In this document: positions 9,601-17,550 of the stretch, in pieces
Layout: each line of letters begins with the position of its first letter
How positions within the stretch are numbered: position 1 is the first letter of the stretch
Assembly (NCBI GenBank): GCA_902779845.1
Contig: CACZCZ010000006.1
Span: 32,887 to 96,886, forward strand
DNA length: 64,000 nt
From: an uncultured Bacteroidales bacterium
Lineage (GTDB): Bacteria > Bacteroidota > Bacteroidia > Bacteroidales > Bacteroidaceae
Direction of reading: 5' to 3'
Position numbers and translations under genes: made by a program
Notes under the pieces: model-generated
The model's database searches: none
Told to the model about the DNA's origin: nothing
What the model saw: the letters and a program-made list of their open reading frames with translations, nothing else

Positions 9601-12600
9601 GGTCTGTATGGCGACGGCAACCTGACGCTGGTCGATGGCTACCGCGAGCTGAACATCACCAACTACGGCACGGACTACTACCATATCACACCCGAGATTA
9701 CGCTGGCACAATACAACGCCCTCCCCAACCGCGAGGCCGCCTACTACGAGATTCGTTATAAGTGTAAGAAGGAGTGTACCGACAATGCCAAAAAGACCTA
9801 CGCTATAGGTGCCACCATCACGGCCGATGAGATGCTGGCCGTCTTTGATGGCATAGAGGGGATGATTCAGGCCGATGGCAAACCCAATCCTGAATATTGG
9901 GTAGAGAACGGTGTCTGCTCGCGCTATGCCGGCCGTCCGATGAACACCGTGCAGCGCGCTGACTTCTGCGGCGTCTTCGGCAGCCGCATGGTGATGCAGG
10001 GTGCTCAGGACCGTGTGCCTGAGACCGTTGACTACACCAACTACACCATCAACCGTGTGCGTGAGGTGTCGCTGAATAAGAAGGTCTCTGTACGCTCTGG
10101 TGATTCTGGCGATGAGAAGAACAAGGAACATGGCAACTACTTCGGTATCTACAGCGTCGTGAACTTCCTCGGTGCTCTCACCAGCGATGTCGATTTCCAC
10201 GATGCTGTCCGCGTCACCGATAACTCCGACGCTACCACCTACAAGTGCGATGCCAATGAAAAGGAGTATGGCACTGCCACCTACTACGACTGGAAGCTGC
10301 AATTCCACAACGAGCGCAAGCGTAACAATGGTAACAGCCATAACAAGGTGGCGCTGGCCTCCGGCGTCTATCTGGAGCTGACCTCTGAGAAGAGCACCGG
10401 CACCGACCTCTACGAGAAAGACTGGGGTTTGATTACCGGCGTCGTGGAACTCGACCTCATCAACGTGCAGCCCGGCATGGGTGGCGGCTATGTCTATGCC
10501 CGCAATGAACACGGCATCCGCTCGACCACGAATAAAGACCAGGTCATCCTGACAGCCCTGAACCGTGGTGCTGTCACCAACAAGCACTTCCAGTACAACG
10601 AGACCGAAGACACCAAGAAAGAATGGGAAACCTCCGGTAACTTCGTCCACAGCACGCAGACCATCATCGACGACTGCTATAATATTGGTGGCAAGTACGG
10701 CTCAGGTTACAAAAAACCCGACGGTGTGCCCGCCCACTACTGGTTCATCAAGGGTGCCGTCTATATCTACGACCAGTATATCTCCGCATACACCGGCTCG
10801 CCGAATGCCTACAGCGAAATCGTCAGCATCCCGCTGACCATCACCTCTGCCTCCCACGGTAAGATGACGCTGTTGGATGTTCAGCCCAATCTCTATGCCT
10901 ACTATGCCGTCAACTCTGGCGGCACAACGAAGGAGCTGGGTGAAACGGGCAAGATAGAGCTTCGTGAGACCGAATACGGCCGCAACGATGCCATCAACTT
11001 CTGGGATTGGAAGACCCTCTCCACACATGAAAGACAACTCTTCGTGGATGAGACCTACGTGGTCACAGCCAACTGTAAGATAGGCAATGACACCATCCAT
11101 GCTGGCACAGTATTGCTCCCTGGTAACACTTCTACGCCAGGTACCTATGAGTACTTGAAGGCAAACAATGATTCTGTCTTCCACATCAACAAGGACAAGA
11201 ACGTTGCCTTCGACTTCGTCTTCCGTCCCTCCAACAACGTCAGCCACGACACCGGCTACATCCTCACCTACAATATCGACAACCCGAACCAGTGGAACAC
11301 CTGGTACACGCCGAAGGAGGGTACGTCCCTGACCGGGAAGAAGGATTCTGAAGAGATCAAGTCTCCTTCAATAAAACCCAGCGACTACGAGGACGGTCCT
11401 ACCTATACGCCCAATGCCACCGGTCTGTATGGTCAGCAAGACTATGCCATCGGTAGTATCATCTCCAAAGAGGAATATACCACGTATGGCACAGCTTACA
11501 GCCAGCTTACCGATGCTGAGAAGACGGCACTTGGCGATCAGGCTGAGTTCTATCCTGCCTACATCGTAACCGCCGATGTGCTGGAAACCACCAACAAGAA
11601 CAGCACCGCCCAGCGCTTCCACAAGGGAGCTACCTTGGCTGAGCAGGATTATGATCCTACGACATGGACTTCCATGAGCAGCAGCGTCGCTCGCGCCTAC
11701 GTGGTCACCAGCACCATCCAGCTCAGCAAGACCGAGTTCATCTATCGCGGCACCTACATGAAAGAATCTGAGAAGGCGACGAAGAAGGCAGAATATCCTG
11801 ATCTGGCCGACAAGATCGAGAGCGCTATCCAGCCTGCTTACTACTGCACCACGGCCGGTAAGTATGGTGGCAACTACTATGAGGTAGGTCACAACTACCG
11901 TGGTCTGGCAGCCTTCAGCAGCCTGTCGAAGAGCGACCGCGAGAAGTTCACCTTCAACTACGACGCCCTCGACCTGCTCATAGATCCATATTACAGTATG
12001 GAAGCAGATGGTTCGGAAGCGAAGTATGCTGAAGGCGAGAAGTACCAGTACGACTCAGCTGCAGGAACCAAGAGTGGTGCCGAGGCTAACCCCGCACATT
12101 ATTCTCTCCCATCTCCTATCGACTACACAGCCACGTTTAAGGGCACCTCTTTGACTCTGCCATCGGCCATCACCGTGAAGCATAAGAATGGCACGAGTTC
12201 AAGTGAAACGACGTTGGCAGAAGATGATGAGCTCTCCCGCGAAGACTTTGAATCCCTGCCCAACGAGCAGTTCTACTGGGCTCCTATCACGGTAAGCAAC
12301 ACCAGCGACACATACTACGTGGTGAAAGAGACCATCGTCCTGGGTGATACGCCATACGCTGCCGGACAGGTCATCACCAAGGACACCTACGACGGCCTGA
12401 GTGGCGATGTCGATAACGAAGACACCACAGATGATGGCGAGAAGGCAAAAGTGGCATGCCTGACATTCACAAGTCCTGGTACCTATTATTATTGCCGCGA
12501 GGGCTATACCATCAATACCGCCCACTATACAGGCACCTCTATGACCGGTGCTGTGACGGATATTATTAATGACACCCAATATACATCAACGGTTCCAGCA

Positions 12601-15600
12601 GGTACTGTCATAAAAGCAACCAATGTTGAGAGTAGTTATGGCTATGAGAATATCATCAACCTGCAGAAGAACTTCGCCATCCACGGCGTGGCACCGACGG
12701 AGACCAGCACACTGTATGTGACGCGCAACTCCGACATCTTCGACCTCTCTGCCGAGAAGATCATCACCGTCATCTACAAGTATGACTACGTAGAGAGCGA
12801 CATGGACGGAATGCATATCACGCCCGTAAGCGAATACCACGTGCTGAACATCCACCTGAACTTCAAGAGTGGCGTGCCCACCGTGGAGGACATCAAGGCT
12901 CCGGACATCATCCTGCCCGGTACCACCATCAGCATCCCCGAACCTTACGTGACACCCGGTGCCTACGAGATTACCGGTGGCGGCTGGAAGCTCTTCGACA
13001 CCGAGACCGATGCCGAGAGCCACATCAACGGCGTGGAATACTCCCCCGTCTCCGACCCGCTCTACCTCTATCAGAACAAGCACTTCCTGGCCTACTATGC
13101 CAAGAGCTATCTGGGCGAGACCTACTCCAACTACGTTCCCGTAAGCGTGGCTAACTACCACGACTTGAAGAAGGTCATGGAGGCCACGGATCACCACTAC
13201 TACATCGACCACAAGGAGATCTTTAACCGCCTGAAGGTGGAACCGAAGATCTACATCAACAACTACAGCGGCGAAAAGGATGGTCTGGATATGTTCAAGG
13301 ATCTCTATGACCTGAGCCTGGTTACTAAATCATCGAGTGCCGGAACTGACGGCTATACGGTGGCAGACGGTAAGATCACAGCAGCCACAGGTACAGCAAA
13401 CACCAGCTTGGTTGGTCATACGCTGTTGAACACGAATACCCGCGCCGAGCGCAACCTCGAGTTCTTCTTGCGCACTGACATCGACCATACAGACAGTTGG
13501 ACGTCTATCGGTGATGATGGCTATTGTGATGACCCGTCAACTCCAAATGTGGATGAGGGTGTCTCTGGCAAGTGCTTCGATGGCGTGTTCCACGGCGACG
13601 GCCACACCATCAGCGGTCTTGACAACTCACTCTTCAACTATCTCTGTGGCGAGGTCTATAACCTCGGTGTCACGGGCTCGTTCACAGGAGGCGGTATTGC
13701 AGAGCATGGCAGCGGTTATGTGGAGAGCTGCTGGATTAAGACCACCGGCACTACCCCATTGGGCACCAAGCCCTATCCGATCTTCGGTGATCCGTCACGC
13801 AGCACAGGCATACAGCTGGTCAACAGCTACTACTCCGATGCCAACAAGGATCTCTACAAGACCGGTACCAGCGCACGCGGTACAGCCATCCAGATGCCTG
13901 ACGACGCCTTCTACAACGGTGAGGTGGCCTACGACCTGAACAACTTCTACCTCTACAAGCGCTACAACGACCACGTTGCGCCCGGCGCTTCTCCCGTCGA
14001 GTACAAGTACTACCTGCCAGGCCTGACGGATCCTGAGACAGGCAAGCTCATTCCGCAAACGGGCCACTACGCCAGCGCCCCGTCGGAGTGCTCATCCGGC
14101 ACCAACGGCCTCAAGTATGTCGAGGACCGCTTCGCCGACGGTGACTTCCGCTATGCTGCCGGCACCATCCCCGAAGAAGAAGACGAGCGCCTACAGGCAG
14201 ATCCCGAAGATCCCACGAAGCAGGACTTCTACCCCATCTATCCCGATGACTACCTGTTCTTCGGCCAGCGCCTGAACTACGGCTACTCTGCTACCTATCC
14301 GCACAACGACACGCCGAAGGCTATCGCCCGCTTCGAGGGACGTCTGTCCAAGAACCCCGATGCCAACCGCGTCTATCGTGCTCCGGCCTACTACCGCAAC
14401 AGCGCCATGTATGTCGCCCACTTCAACCCGCACGCCTATCTGGCAGCGATGTCCAAGGACGGCACCAAGGAGGCACATCCCAATATGACCGCCATCGACT
14501 TTGCCGACCATAAATTTGGATCTTATAATACCTATAAGACCTATGGCTTGGGCACTGTCAACGGCACTGCCGATGGTCTGCCCTACATGTTCTACCCGCC
14601 GCTGCTCGACGACGACGGTCTGCTGAGCATCGTCAACATCGACGAGACGCAGAACCTGCTCGTCTATGCACCGGCAGAGACCTCCACGGACGGCTATGCC
14701 AACAAGGCGACCTTCGACGTGCTGACCAGCTACTTCGCAGATCCTGCTTATGAGGACTACTACGACAACGACGATGGCTATCGCCTCGTGGCCGATGCCA
14801 GCGCCGTGACCTCGTCGATCTATGGTCACCTCGTGCAGAGCGACCTGACGGCCACCAACGACCACCTCCTCGTAGATAAGCAGGACTTCGACGCGCCTAT
14901 CGCCTACGACTTCGACGGCAGCCACCGCATGTGGTACCAGCGCATCCCCGAGGATCAGGAGTATGTGGACTTCAAGAAGGGCTGGCAGGGCATCAGCCTG
15001 CCGTTCACCGCAGAACTCGTGACGACGCATCAGAAGGGTGAGATCACACACTTCTACAGCGGCAGCGACACCAGCAAGAACGGCACCGACACGAAGGTTG
15101 GCCACGAGTACTGGCTGCGTGAGTTCAACGACATCAGCACCGGCGGCGAACCCTCCGTGGCCTTTGCCACCTTCCAGTATCCGACGTCTGCTGGCGGTGA
15201 CGAAACCAAGGAGGTCTCCAACAAGTTCCTCTGGGACTACTACTACCAGAACGAGGATGTCCACGACCAGCAGGATGCCAATGCAGACACCTACTTGGAG
15301 TATCAGCAGTATTACAACACCACGCGTACATATTCCAAGTACCCGCTGCTGAGCGCTGCCAAGCCATACATCATCGGCTTCCCGGGTGAGACCTACTACG
15401 AGTTCGACCTCAGCGGTAACTTCGAAGCTAAGAACACCGGAGCACCGCTCGACGAGTTGGATAAGCAGACCATCACCTTCGCCTCCGCAGCCGCCGCTCG
15501 CATCCATGTCAGCGACACGGAGAAGGCAGGCGGTTCCAAAGTCAACTACAACAGCACCGACTACACCTTCAAGCCCAACTACTTGAATGATAATCGAGGC

Positions 15601-16185
15601 AACGGTGATTATGTGCTGAACGGCATTGGCGATGCCTTCATGAAGCTCGATGACACGGTGACAGCCTGGAATACAACGGGTTCAACCTACGCTGATAACG
15701 AGGCCTTTACGGCTGCCAAGGAAGCAGCCGGAGCGCTATATACCGATGCCAACGGCACTACCGAGGCCGAAACATGGGCAGGTGCAGAAACCACCTACTA
15801 CACACGCACCAGCGTGAAGACCACGAAGAACGATGCCAATGGTGTAACGCCCGCGCTCACTGCCTTCCGGCCCTACTTCGTGGCACAGGCCGTAAGCGGC
15901 ACCAAGAAGCACCAGCTGCCCAGCCGCATCATCTTCAGCGGTGCTAACGGCGACGAGTTCAATGAAGGTCCTGAGTCCGCCCTCGACGGCACCGTGGAGA
16001 TCTTCGCCCGCGGCCGCAACATCGTAACCCGCTCACACATGAAGGTGGCCACCACCATCCGCATCGTGAACATCGGCGGTGTCACCGTGGCCAACTTCGT
16101 CCTGCCGGCCGGCCAGACCATCGAGACACCCGTCCAGGCCCACGGCGCATACATCGTGAACAAGAAGAAAGTATTCGTAAGATAA
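3481..16185 (+). CDS. Giant YGGG-repeat surface protein with sorting-type C-terminus (4234 aa)
   Basis: An uninterrupted 4234-residue frame. A long basic N-region and hydrophobic core end at ASA, with predicted cleavage before Gln62. Residues ~65-2050 are an irregular repeat in which short turns alternate between (I/N)VYGGGN-type loops and strands such as VNIxGGxI; this periodicity suggests a parallel beta-solenoid. Residues ~2080-3050 contain several 'YYxxxEY ... GxxIxxxxY' modules. A GLUG-like segment lies near residues 3360-3420 (GDGHTISGLDNSLFNYLCG). The last ~55 residues (TIRIVNIGG, GQTIETPVQAHGAYIVN, KKKVFVR) resemble a type IX secretion sorting domain, so outer-membrane transport and surface attachment are likely. 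No enzymatic motif was recognised; adhesin or matrix protein is the best guess. It lies 4 bp upstream of a transposase-like gene. Confidence 0.8.
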   Translation: MINNKLYRNGLNRLKRANGRYEVFGRHGASVLRGLHRACLSFSIYHLLFIISLTCSLPASAQIKVGGNVYGGGNQGDVNGSTRVNVYSGDIGTVENRTDETTPVENPKGKLFGGARMANVGGNTFVNIDGEKASGYVLINQVYGGNDIAGTIGENKSAEKVVPTELTAIKSDPADTDPKKNAVDNTFNSFVRISTKLTSPLEYYTDEDVAEAANNPEHPAWNKTAGVDVKPADDGEKIYIGQLFGGGNGDYFYNNNGGTHEIYRSEADFEASQLPIATSTTDFILPEQKKTYLEVVGGSIVYGYGGGNNATVKEQTIIHVDNPSLVTNHILVDNSWVEGNAATYTTYEENKASGSNELPTGYTDLLCSARFKEMGINTGFSKPSSGEYQIGRFFGGNNKAEMDIRPTWNLVSGKIRNLYSGGNRGNMTSPEGLLLDIPDYSTLIADYVYGGCRMADVKPTVNGEYVPCTNLQDKDAGGNLKYKFPNELSARVLIRGGNINTVYGGNDVTGRVYGGNAVGIHTSIRGDVYGGGNGAYPYTDIESFIGDDVYGDLYYEGSLNDFRPNAEQVSIHLKGTEDKPTVIGGAIYCGGNCATLKSAKESPLMELKIGSYVLADKAFLGNNGEEMIDPTILELYATEYNSMNLEDPGTFAEYMEGAAMSLRPSVVFDQEPDDQETYIDYTSQIGSFYCGGNVGSMIIPGKHTLRFDRGLVIFEKLVGGCNNANVEAIPTRNAAYKGGILGSAEEQDSYMEGGKIKDRLEINLNNVVIQPKRWNDTFTPITTGSLTAGKTYYETALRTSEFIADGKEKPSDTDPYYELTTVGKELEWNTVKWDVDENDFIRTGTTETSDDLKRRLYGGNVYGGCYNSGHVNGNVIININQDLHQRDVLFAEADPSDPYKIKSGGDRRTGVLIESQGDDVQSVAMSVFGAGYGADTEIWGSTTVNLNNGYAFQIFGGGEEGVVGKTGDEGSKTYNAHYTSTVNLKGAYAGYSEEEEGLPLAETEYIYGGGCEGDVLGDCYVYLGNGRIYDAFGGASNADIYGATEVHIGHNGGFPWIRDNIYGGNDFGGTIKGKRNHTTATAPREAFDAQMLLSSTYVKYIQGRVDSIFGGSYGNYDYKDPVFKDYTYYTGEDDIPEGKSAGDPRLDDEGNPVFHFPHLDDNSFVHFIPVDNSNNRASFIFGGSEGHPGFAGLNNSMQDEAYVLLDDTKTKDANRFANVDVYGGGAFAGVGTATTMGAGRTAIDLYAGSFHNIYGGCNREGLVGYTRVNVPAESTAKVNALFGGGKGYDISLFKVAKTRELASRYCDNYVTCIDYKGRNAIVEDAIYGGNENCRIACDTYLNIEVPVMKSSGYQATIYGAGHGRKTLSGRTNVFMNNGSNAYKVFGGGRDGNAFNFASMSQWLKNQYAIAYPEATPSALNASVSAYGDILTTFGTYLALNPIHLPEKVGTYPNSSGVYDGTYTNDILPTEEKPIPTYHQTNVHIMNGGNVSGYAYGGGYGINAVVAGSTYIELKGGNVNRDIYGGGEGGPVFDEFDLKNFTATTNVYVEGGMTRNVYGGGYLGPVGKHHNTVDGELVEAAIQEAATETPAVANVTIGKVDGTSFYNGIPAIQRNAYGGGEGGSVYGTANLTINNGYIGYRYKNKAAEGQTPDYQYVEELDDKTANAIEQAGNVFGGGYVVNSYVDVANVKMYGGTVRGSLYGGGEVGPIGRGTIRYKGTYDTGIVNGDARIYKAGKTHVQLFDGHVKRNVFGGGRGHDSWGGDGTMYMDDDLKPLLDLQCKGYVFGQTEVDVYGGEVGTDEGVALGYGNVFGGGDIGFVYSAYEDASGNLFVGLKSGQRYNKGITSGQTGYDDEGYYYKAKKNGDGYSFVDDAGTVLSGTAEKHLTEDCKVVVEPWCKVGTPISIENVYPQYSTVPETEIAYIKDKQLSVESSIDASGKVTAAGGIRYTHAYAKDDFVPTAALNTLGNKSASSTEWTTLGKTDVNKEGVIVHNAVFAGGNTSPGSTEVYANTTTVFGNATASINDVYNRDLISIGRGRIGGLYGDGNLTLVDGYRELNITNYGTDYYHITPEITLAQYNALPNREAAYYEIRYKCKKECTDNAKKTYAIGATITADEMLAVFDGIEGMIQADGKPNPEYWVENGVCSRYAGRPMNTVQRADFCGVFGSRMVMQGAQDRVPETVDYTNYTINRVREVSLNKKVSVRSGDSGDEKNKEHGNYFGIYSVVNFLGALTSDVDFHDAVRVTDNSDATTYKCDANEKEYGTATYYDWKLQFHNERKRNNGNSHNKVALASGVYLELTSEKSTGTDLYEKDWGLITGVVELDLINVQPGMGGGYVYARNEHGIRSTTNKDQVILTALNRGAVTNKHFQYNETEDTKKEWETSGNFVHSTQTIIDDCYNIGGKYGSGYKKPDGVPAHYWFIKGAVYIYDQYISAYTGSPNAYSEIVSIPLTITSASHGKMTLLDVQPNLYAYYAVNSGGTTKELGETGKIELRETEYGRNDAINFWDWKTLSTHERQLFVDETYVVTANCKIGNDTIHAGTVLLPGNTSTPGTYEYLKANNDSVFHINKDKNVAFDFVFRPSNNVSHDTGYILTYNIDNPNQWNTWYTPKEGTSLTGKKDSEEIKSPSIKPSDYEDGPTYTPNATGLYGQQDYAIGSIISKEEYTTYGTAYSQLTDAEKTALGDQAEFYPAYIVTADVLETTNKNSTAQRFHKGATLAEQDYDPTTWTSMSSSVARAYVVTSTIQLSKTEFIYRGTYMKESEKATKKAEYPDLADKIESAIQPAYYCTTAGKYGGNYYEVGHNYRGLAAFSSLSKSDREKFTFNYDALDLLIDPYYSMEADGSEAKYAEGEKYQYDSAAGTKSGAEANPAHYSLPSPIDYTATFKGTSLTLPSAITVKHKNGTSSSETTLAEDDELSREDFESLPNEQFYWAPITVSNTSDTYYVVKETIVLGDTPYAAGQVITKDTYDGLSGDVDNEDTTDDGEKAKVACLTFTSPGTYYYCREGYTINTAHYTGTSMTGAVTDIINDTQYTSTVPAGTVIKATNVESSYGYENIINLQKNFAIHGVAPTETSTLYVTRNSDIFDLSAEKIITVIYKYDYVESDMDGMHITPVSEYHVLNIHLNFKSGVPTVEDIKAPDIILPGTTISIPEPYVTPGAYEITGGGWKLFDTETDAESHINGVEYSPVSDPLYLYQNKHFLAYYAKSYLGETYSNYVPVSVANYHDLKKVMEATDHHYYIDHKEIFNRLKVEPKIYINNYSGEKDGLDMFKDLYDLSLVTKSSSAGTDGYTVADGKITAATGTANTSLVGHTLLNTNTRAERNLEFFLRTDIDHTDSWTSIGDDGYCDDPSTPNVDEGVSGKCFDGVFHGDGHTISGLDNSLFNYLCGEVYNLGVTGSFTGGGIAEHGSGYVESCWIKTTGTTPLGTKPYPIFGDPSRSTGIQLVNSYYSDANKDLYKTGTSARGTAIQMPDDAFYNGEVAYDLNNFYLYKRYNDHVAPGASPVEYKYYLPGLTDPETGKLIPQTGHYASAPSECSSGTNGLKYVEDRFADGDFRYAAGTIPEEEDERLQADPEDPTKQDFYPIYPDDYLFFGQRLNYGYSATYPHNDTPKAIARFEGRLSKNPDANRVYRAPAYYRNSAMYVAHFNPHAYLAAMSKDGTKEAHPNMTAIDFADHKFGSYNTYKTYGLGTVNGTADGLPYMFYPPLLDDDGLLSIVNIDETQNLLVYAPAETSTDGYANKATFDVLTSYFADPAYEDYYDNDDGYRLVADASAVTSSIYGHLVQSDLTATNDHLLVDKQDFDAPIAYDFDGSHRMWYQRIPEDQEYVDFKKGWQGISLPFTAELVTTHQKGEITHFYSGSDTSKNGTDTKVGHEYWLREFNDISTGGEPSVAFATFQYPTSAGGDETKEVSNKFLWDYYYQNEDVHDQQDANADTYLEYQQYYNTTRTYSKYPLLSAAKPYIIGFPGETYYEFDLSGNFEAKNTGAPLDELDKQTITFASAAAARIHVSDTEKAGGSKVNYNSTDYTFKPNYLNDNRGNGDYVLNGIGDAFMKLDDTVTAWNTTGSTYADNEAFTAAKEAAGALYTDANGTTEAETWAGAETTYYTRTSVKTTKNDANGVTPALTAFRPYFVAQAVSGTKKHQLPSRIIFSGANGDEFNEGPESALDGTVEIFARGRNIVTRSHMKVATTIRIVNIGGVTVANFVLPAGQTIETPVQAHGAYIVNKKKVFVR
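3682..9640 (+). repeat. YGGG coding repeat region of giant protein 1
   Basis: The DNA word TATGGCGG(C/T)GG(C/T)AA and its variants (TTCGGCGGCGG) recur every 60-200 bp, encoding VYGGGN/VFGGG loops. Unit length is irregular. Longer non-repeat segments interrupt the pattern, for example around 5820-6000 and 7680-7900. Confidence 0.85.
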
Positions 16186-16189
16186 AAGA

Positions 16190-17494
16190 ATGATAGAGAA
16201 GAAACCCATACAGCACCGCATGACCCGCCGCGCAGCGGCTCATGACTACACCCGCACAGGCATCTACCACATCACTGTGAATGTGGCAGACGGCCTCGGG
16301 CAGGTGCTGGGCTCCATCGTGGGTTCCCTCTCCGCCCCCGACGGCTGCGCCGATGCGCCGCATACGGCGCTGTCGCCCGTAGGGCAGATGGTGGAGCACG
16401 AGTTGCTCACTGCCATCCACGACCACTACCCCATGGTCACCATTCAGGACTATGTCATCATGCCTGATCACCTGCATTGCCTGGTGGCGGTGGAAGACCG
16501 CATTATCAGCAAGAATGGGACCGTACGGGCTTTAGGAGATGTCATCACGGGCTTCAAGGTGGGCTGCAACCGCCAATACTGGGAGATAATGCAGCGGACA
16601 GACCCCGCTGCCACACTCAGCAGCTCAGCCAGTGCGGCCGGCGGCGCAGCCAGTGCGGCCACTGCGGCCGGCGGTTCCATCGCCGGTGCGGCCAGCGGCG
16701 CAGCCAGTGCAGCCAGTGCGGCCGGCAGCGCAGCCAGTGTGGCCAGCGGCGCAGCCAGTGCGGCCAGTGTGGCCGGCGGTTCCATCGCCGGCACCCATTC
16801 CCCCCTCTTCGCCCCGGGCTATTGCGATGTCATGCCCATCGATGCGGCGCAGCTGGCGACCCAGCGCGCCTACATCGCCGGCAACCCGCGCAGCCGCCTG
16901 CTGCGCATGAGCCACCGCGCCCTGCTCTCCGTGCAGCGCGGCAGCATCGCCACCGCGCTCACCCCCTCCGCCCTCCGCGGATTCCTGCAGCGCGAATGCC
17001 CGCCCCATCTGGCCACGCCCGAAGCACTGGCCGCCATCGAGGGCCGCCTGCTTCTGGCTGGCGGGTTCATCGTGTGCGACACCTATGGCGACCGGGCCCT
17101 CCTTACAGCGCGGCGCTGCCTGCCGGTGGTCTGCCACCGCAAGGATGCGGCGCGCTACGACGAACAGAAACAACGTTGCCTGACGGAGGCGGCACATGGT
17201 GCCGTCCTTGTCAGCGCCTGCATATCCCCTCGCGAACGCGAGATCCTCACCGAATGCGCGGATCACGGTTATCCCGTGATCACCATTCACGACAACGGTT
17301 TCCCCGACCGCTATCACCCCTCCGCAGACCGCCTCGACCAGTGCATGGCCGGTCGTCTGCTCCTCATCAGCCCTTGGCAATACCACTACCGGGGCAATAC
17401 CGAACAAGTCACCGTCCTCTTCTGCAAGACGATGAACTGCGTGGCGCAGGCCCTGTGCCACACAAAAGACAATTGGTGGAAGAATAAAGAATAA
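16190..17494 (+). CDS. REP-associated-type tyrosine transposase (Y1/HUH) with C-terminal Rossmann-like extension
   Basis: A 434-residue protein. The N-terminal ~125 residues match the Y1_Tnp/RAYT pattern: an early strand IYHITVNV, then the HUH motif VIMPDHLHCLV (two histidines separated by one residue), then a helix TGFKVGCNRQYWE whose tyrosine is a candidate nucleophile. RAYTs are single-strand nucleases that act on REP hairpins in other bacteria. A low-complexity Ala/Ser/Gly linker (about residues 144-202) is encoded by a 9-bp array. Residues ~225-250 (YIAGNPRSR) look like the end of the transposase fold. Residues ~335-434 (ISPREREIL, ITIHDNGFPDRYHP, AGRLLLISPW) resemble a DprA/LOG-like Rossmann region. 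The gene starts 4 bp after giant gene 1 and ends 56 bp before giant gene 2. It is intact, but activity is unknown. Confidence 0.75.
   Translation: MIEKKPIQHRMTRRAAAHDYTRTGIYHITVNVADGLGQVLGSIVGSLSAPDGCADAPHTALSPVGQMVEHELLTAIHDHYPMVTIQDYVIMPDHLHCLVAVEDRIISKNGTVRALGDVITGFKVGCNRQYWEIMQRTDPAATLSSSASAAGGAASAATAAGGSIAGAASGAASAASAAGSAASVASGAASAASVAGGSIAGTHSPLFAPGYCDVMPIDAAQLATQRAYIAGNPRSRLLRMSHRALLSVQRGSIATALTPSALRGFLQRECPPHLATPEALAAIEGRLLLAGGFIVCDTYGDRALLTARRCLPVVCHRKDAARYDEQKQRCLTEAAHGAVLVSACISPREREILTECADHGYPVITIHDNGFPDRYHPSADRLDQCMAGRLLLISPWQYHYRGNTEQVTVLFCKTMNCVAQALCHTKDNWWKNKE
16621..16796 (+). repeat. 9-bp minisatellite encoding the RAYT Ala/Ser/Gly linker
   Basis: Units of the AGTGCGGCC / AGTGTGGCC / GGCGGCGCA type recur in the frame of the transposase and encode SAA, SVA, AGG and GSIAG tripeptides. 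Because the unit is a multiple of three, copy-number change would lengthen or shorten the linker without breaking the frame. Confidence 0.8.
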
Positions 17495-17550
17495 AAACTC
17501 TACCCAGCGGTTCCCCCGCTGGAATAAAGAAAAAAATATATACAACAGAT
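17495..17550 (+). other. Short spacer before giant gene 2
   Basis: These 56 bp between the transposase stop and the ATG of giant gene 2 contain the imperfect hairpin CCAGCGG...CCGCTGG around 17504-17523, followed by an A/T-rich stretch. This could be a weak terminator or a start-proximal structure. No clear promoter motif is seen. Confidence 0.4.

Noticed and set aside
5701-10650. Long - strand open frames opposite giant gene 1 (around 5701-7233 and 9262-10650)
   Set aside because: Their translations are V/A/I/D-rich antisense of YGGG codons, and they overlap a clearly coding + strand. The same applies at 14191-15507, 38005-39165 and 39466-40356.
16477-17545. Alternative frames overlapping the transposase gene on both strands
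   Set aside because: They arise from GC-rich repeat codons; only the chosen frame has HUH and Rossmann-like motifs.
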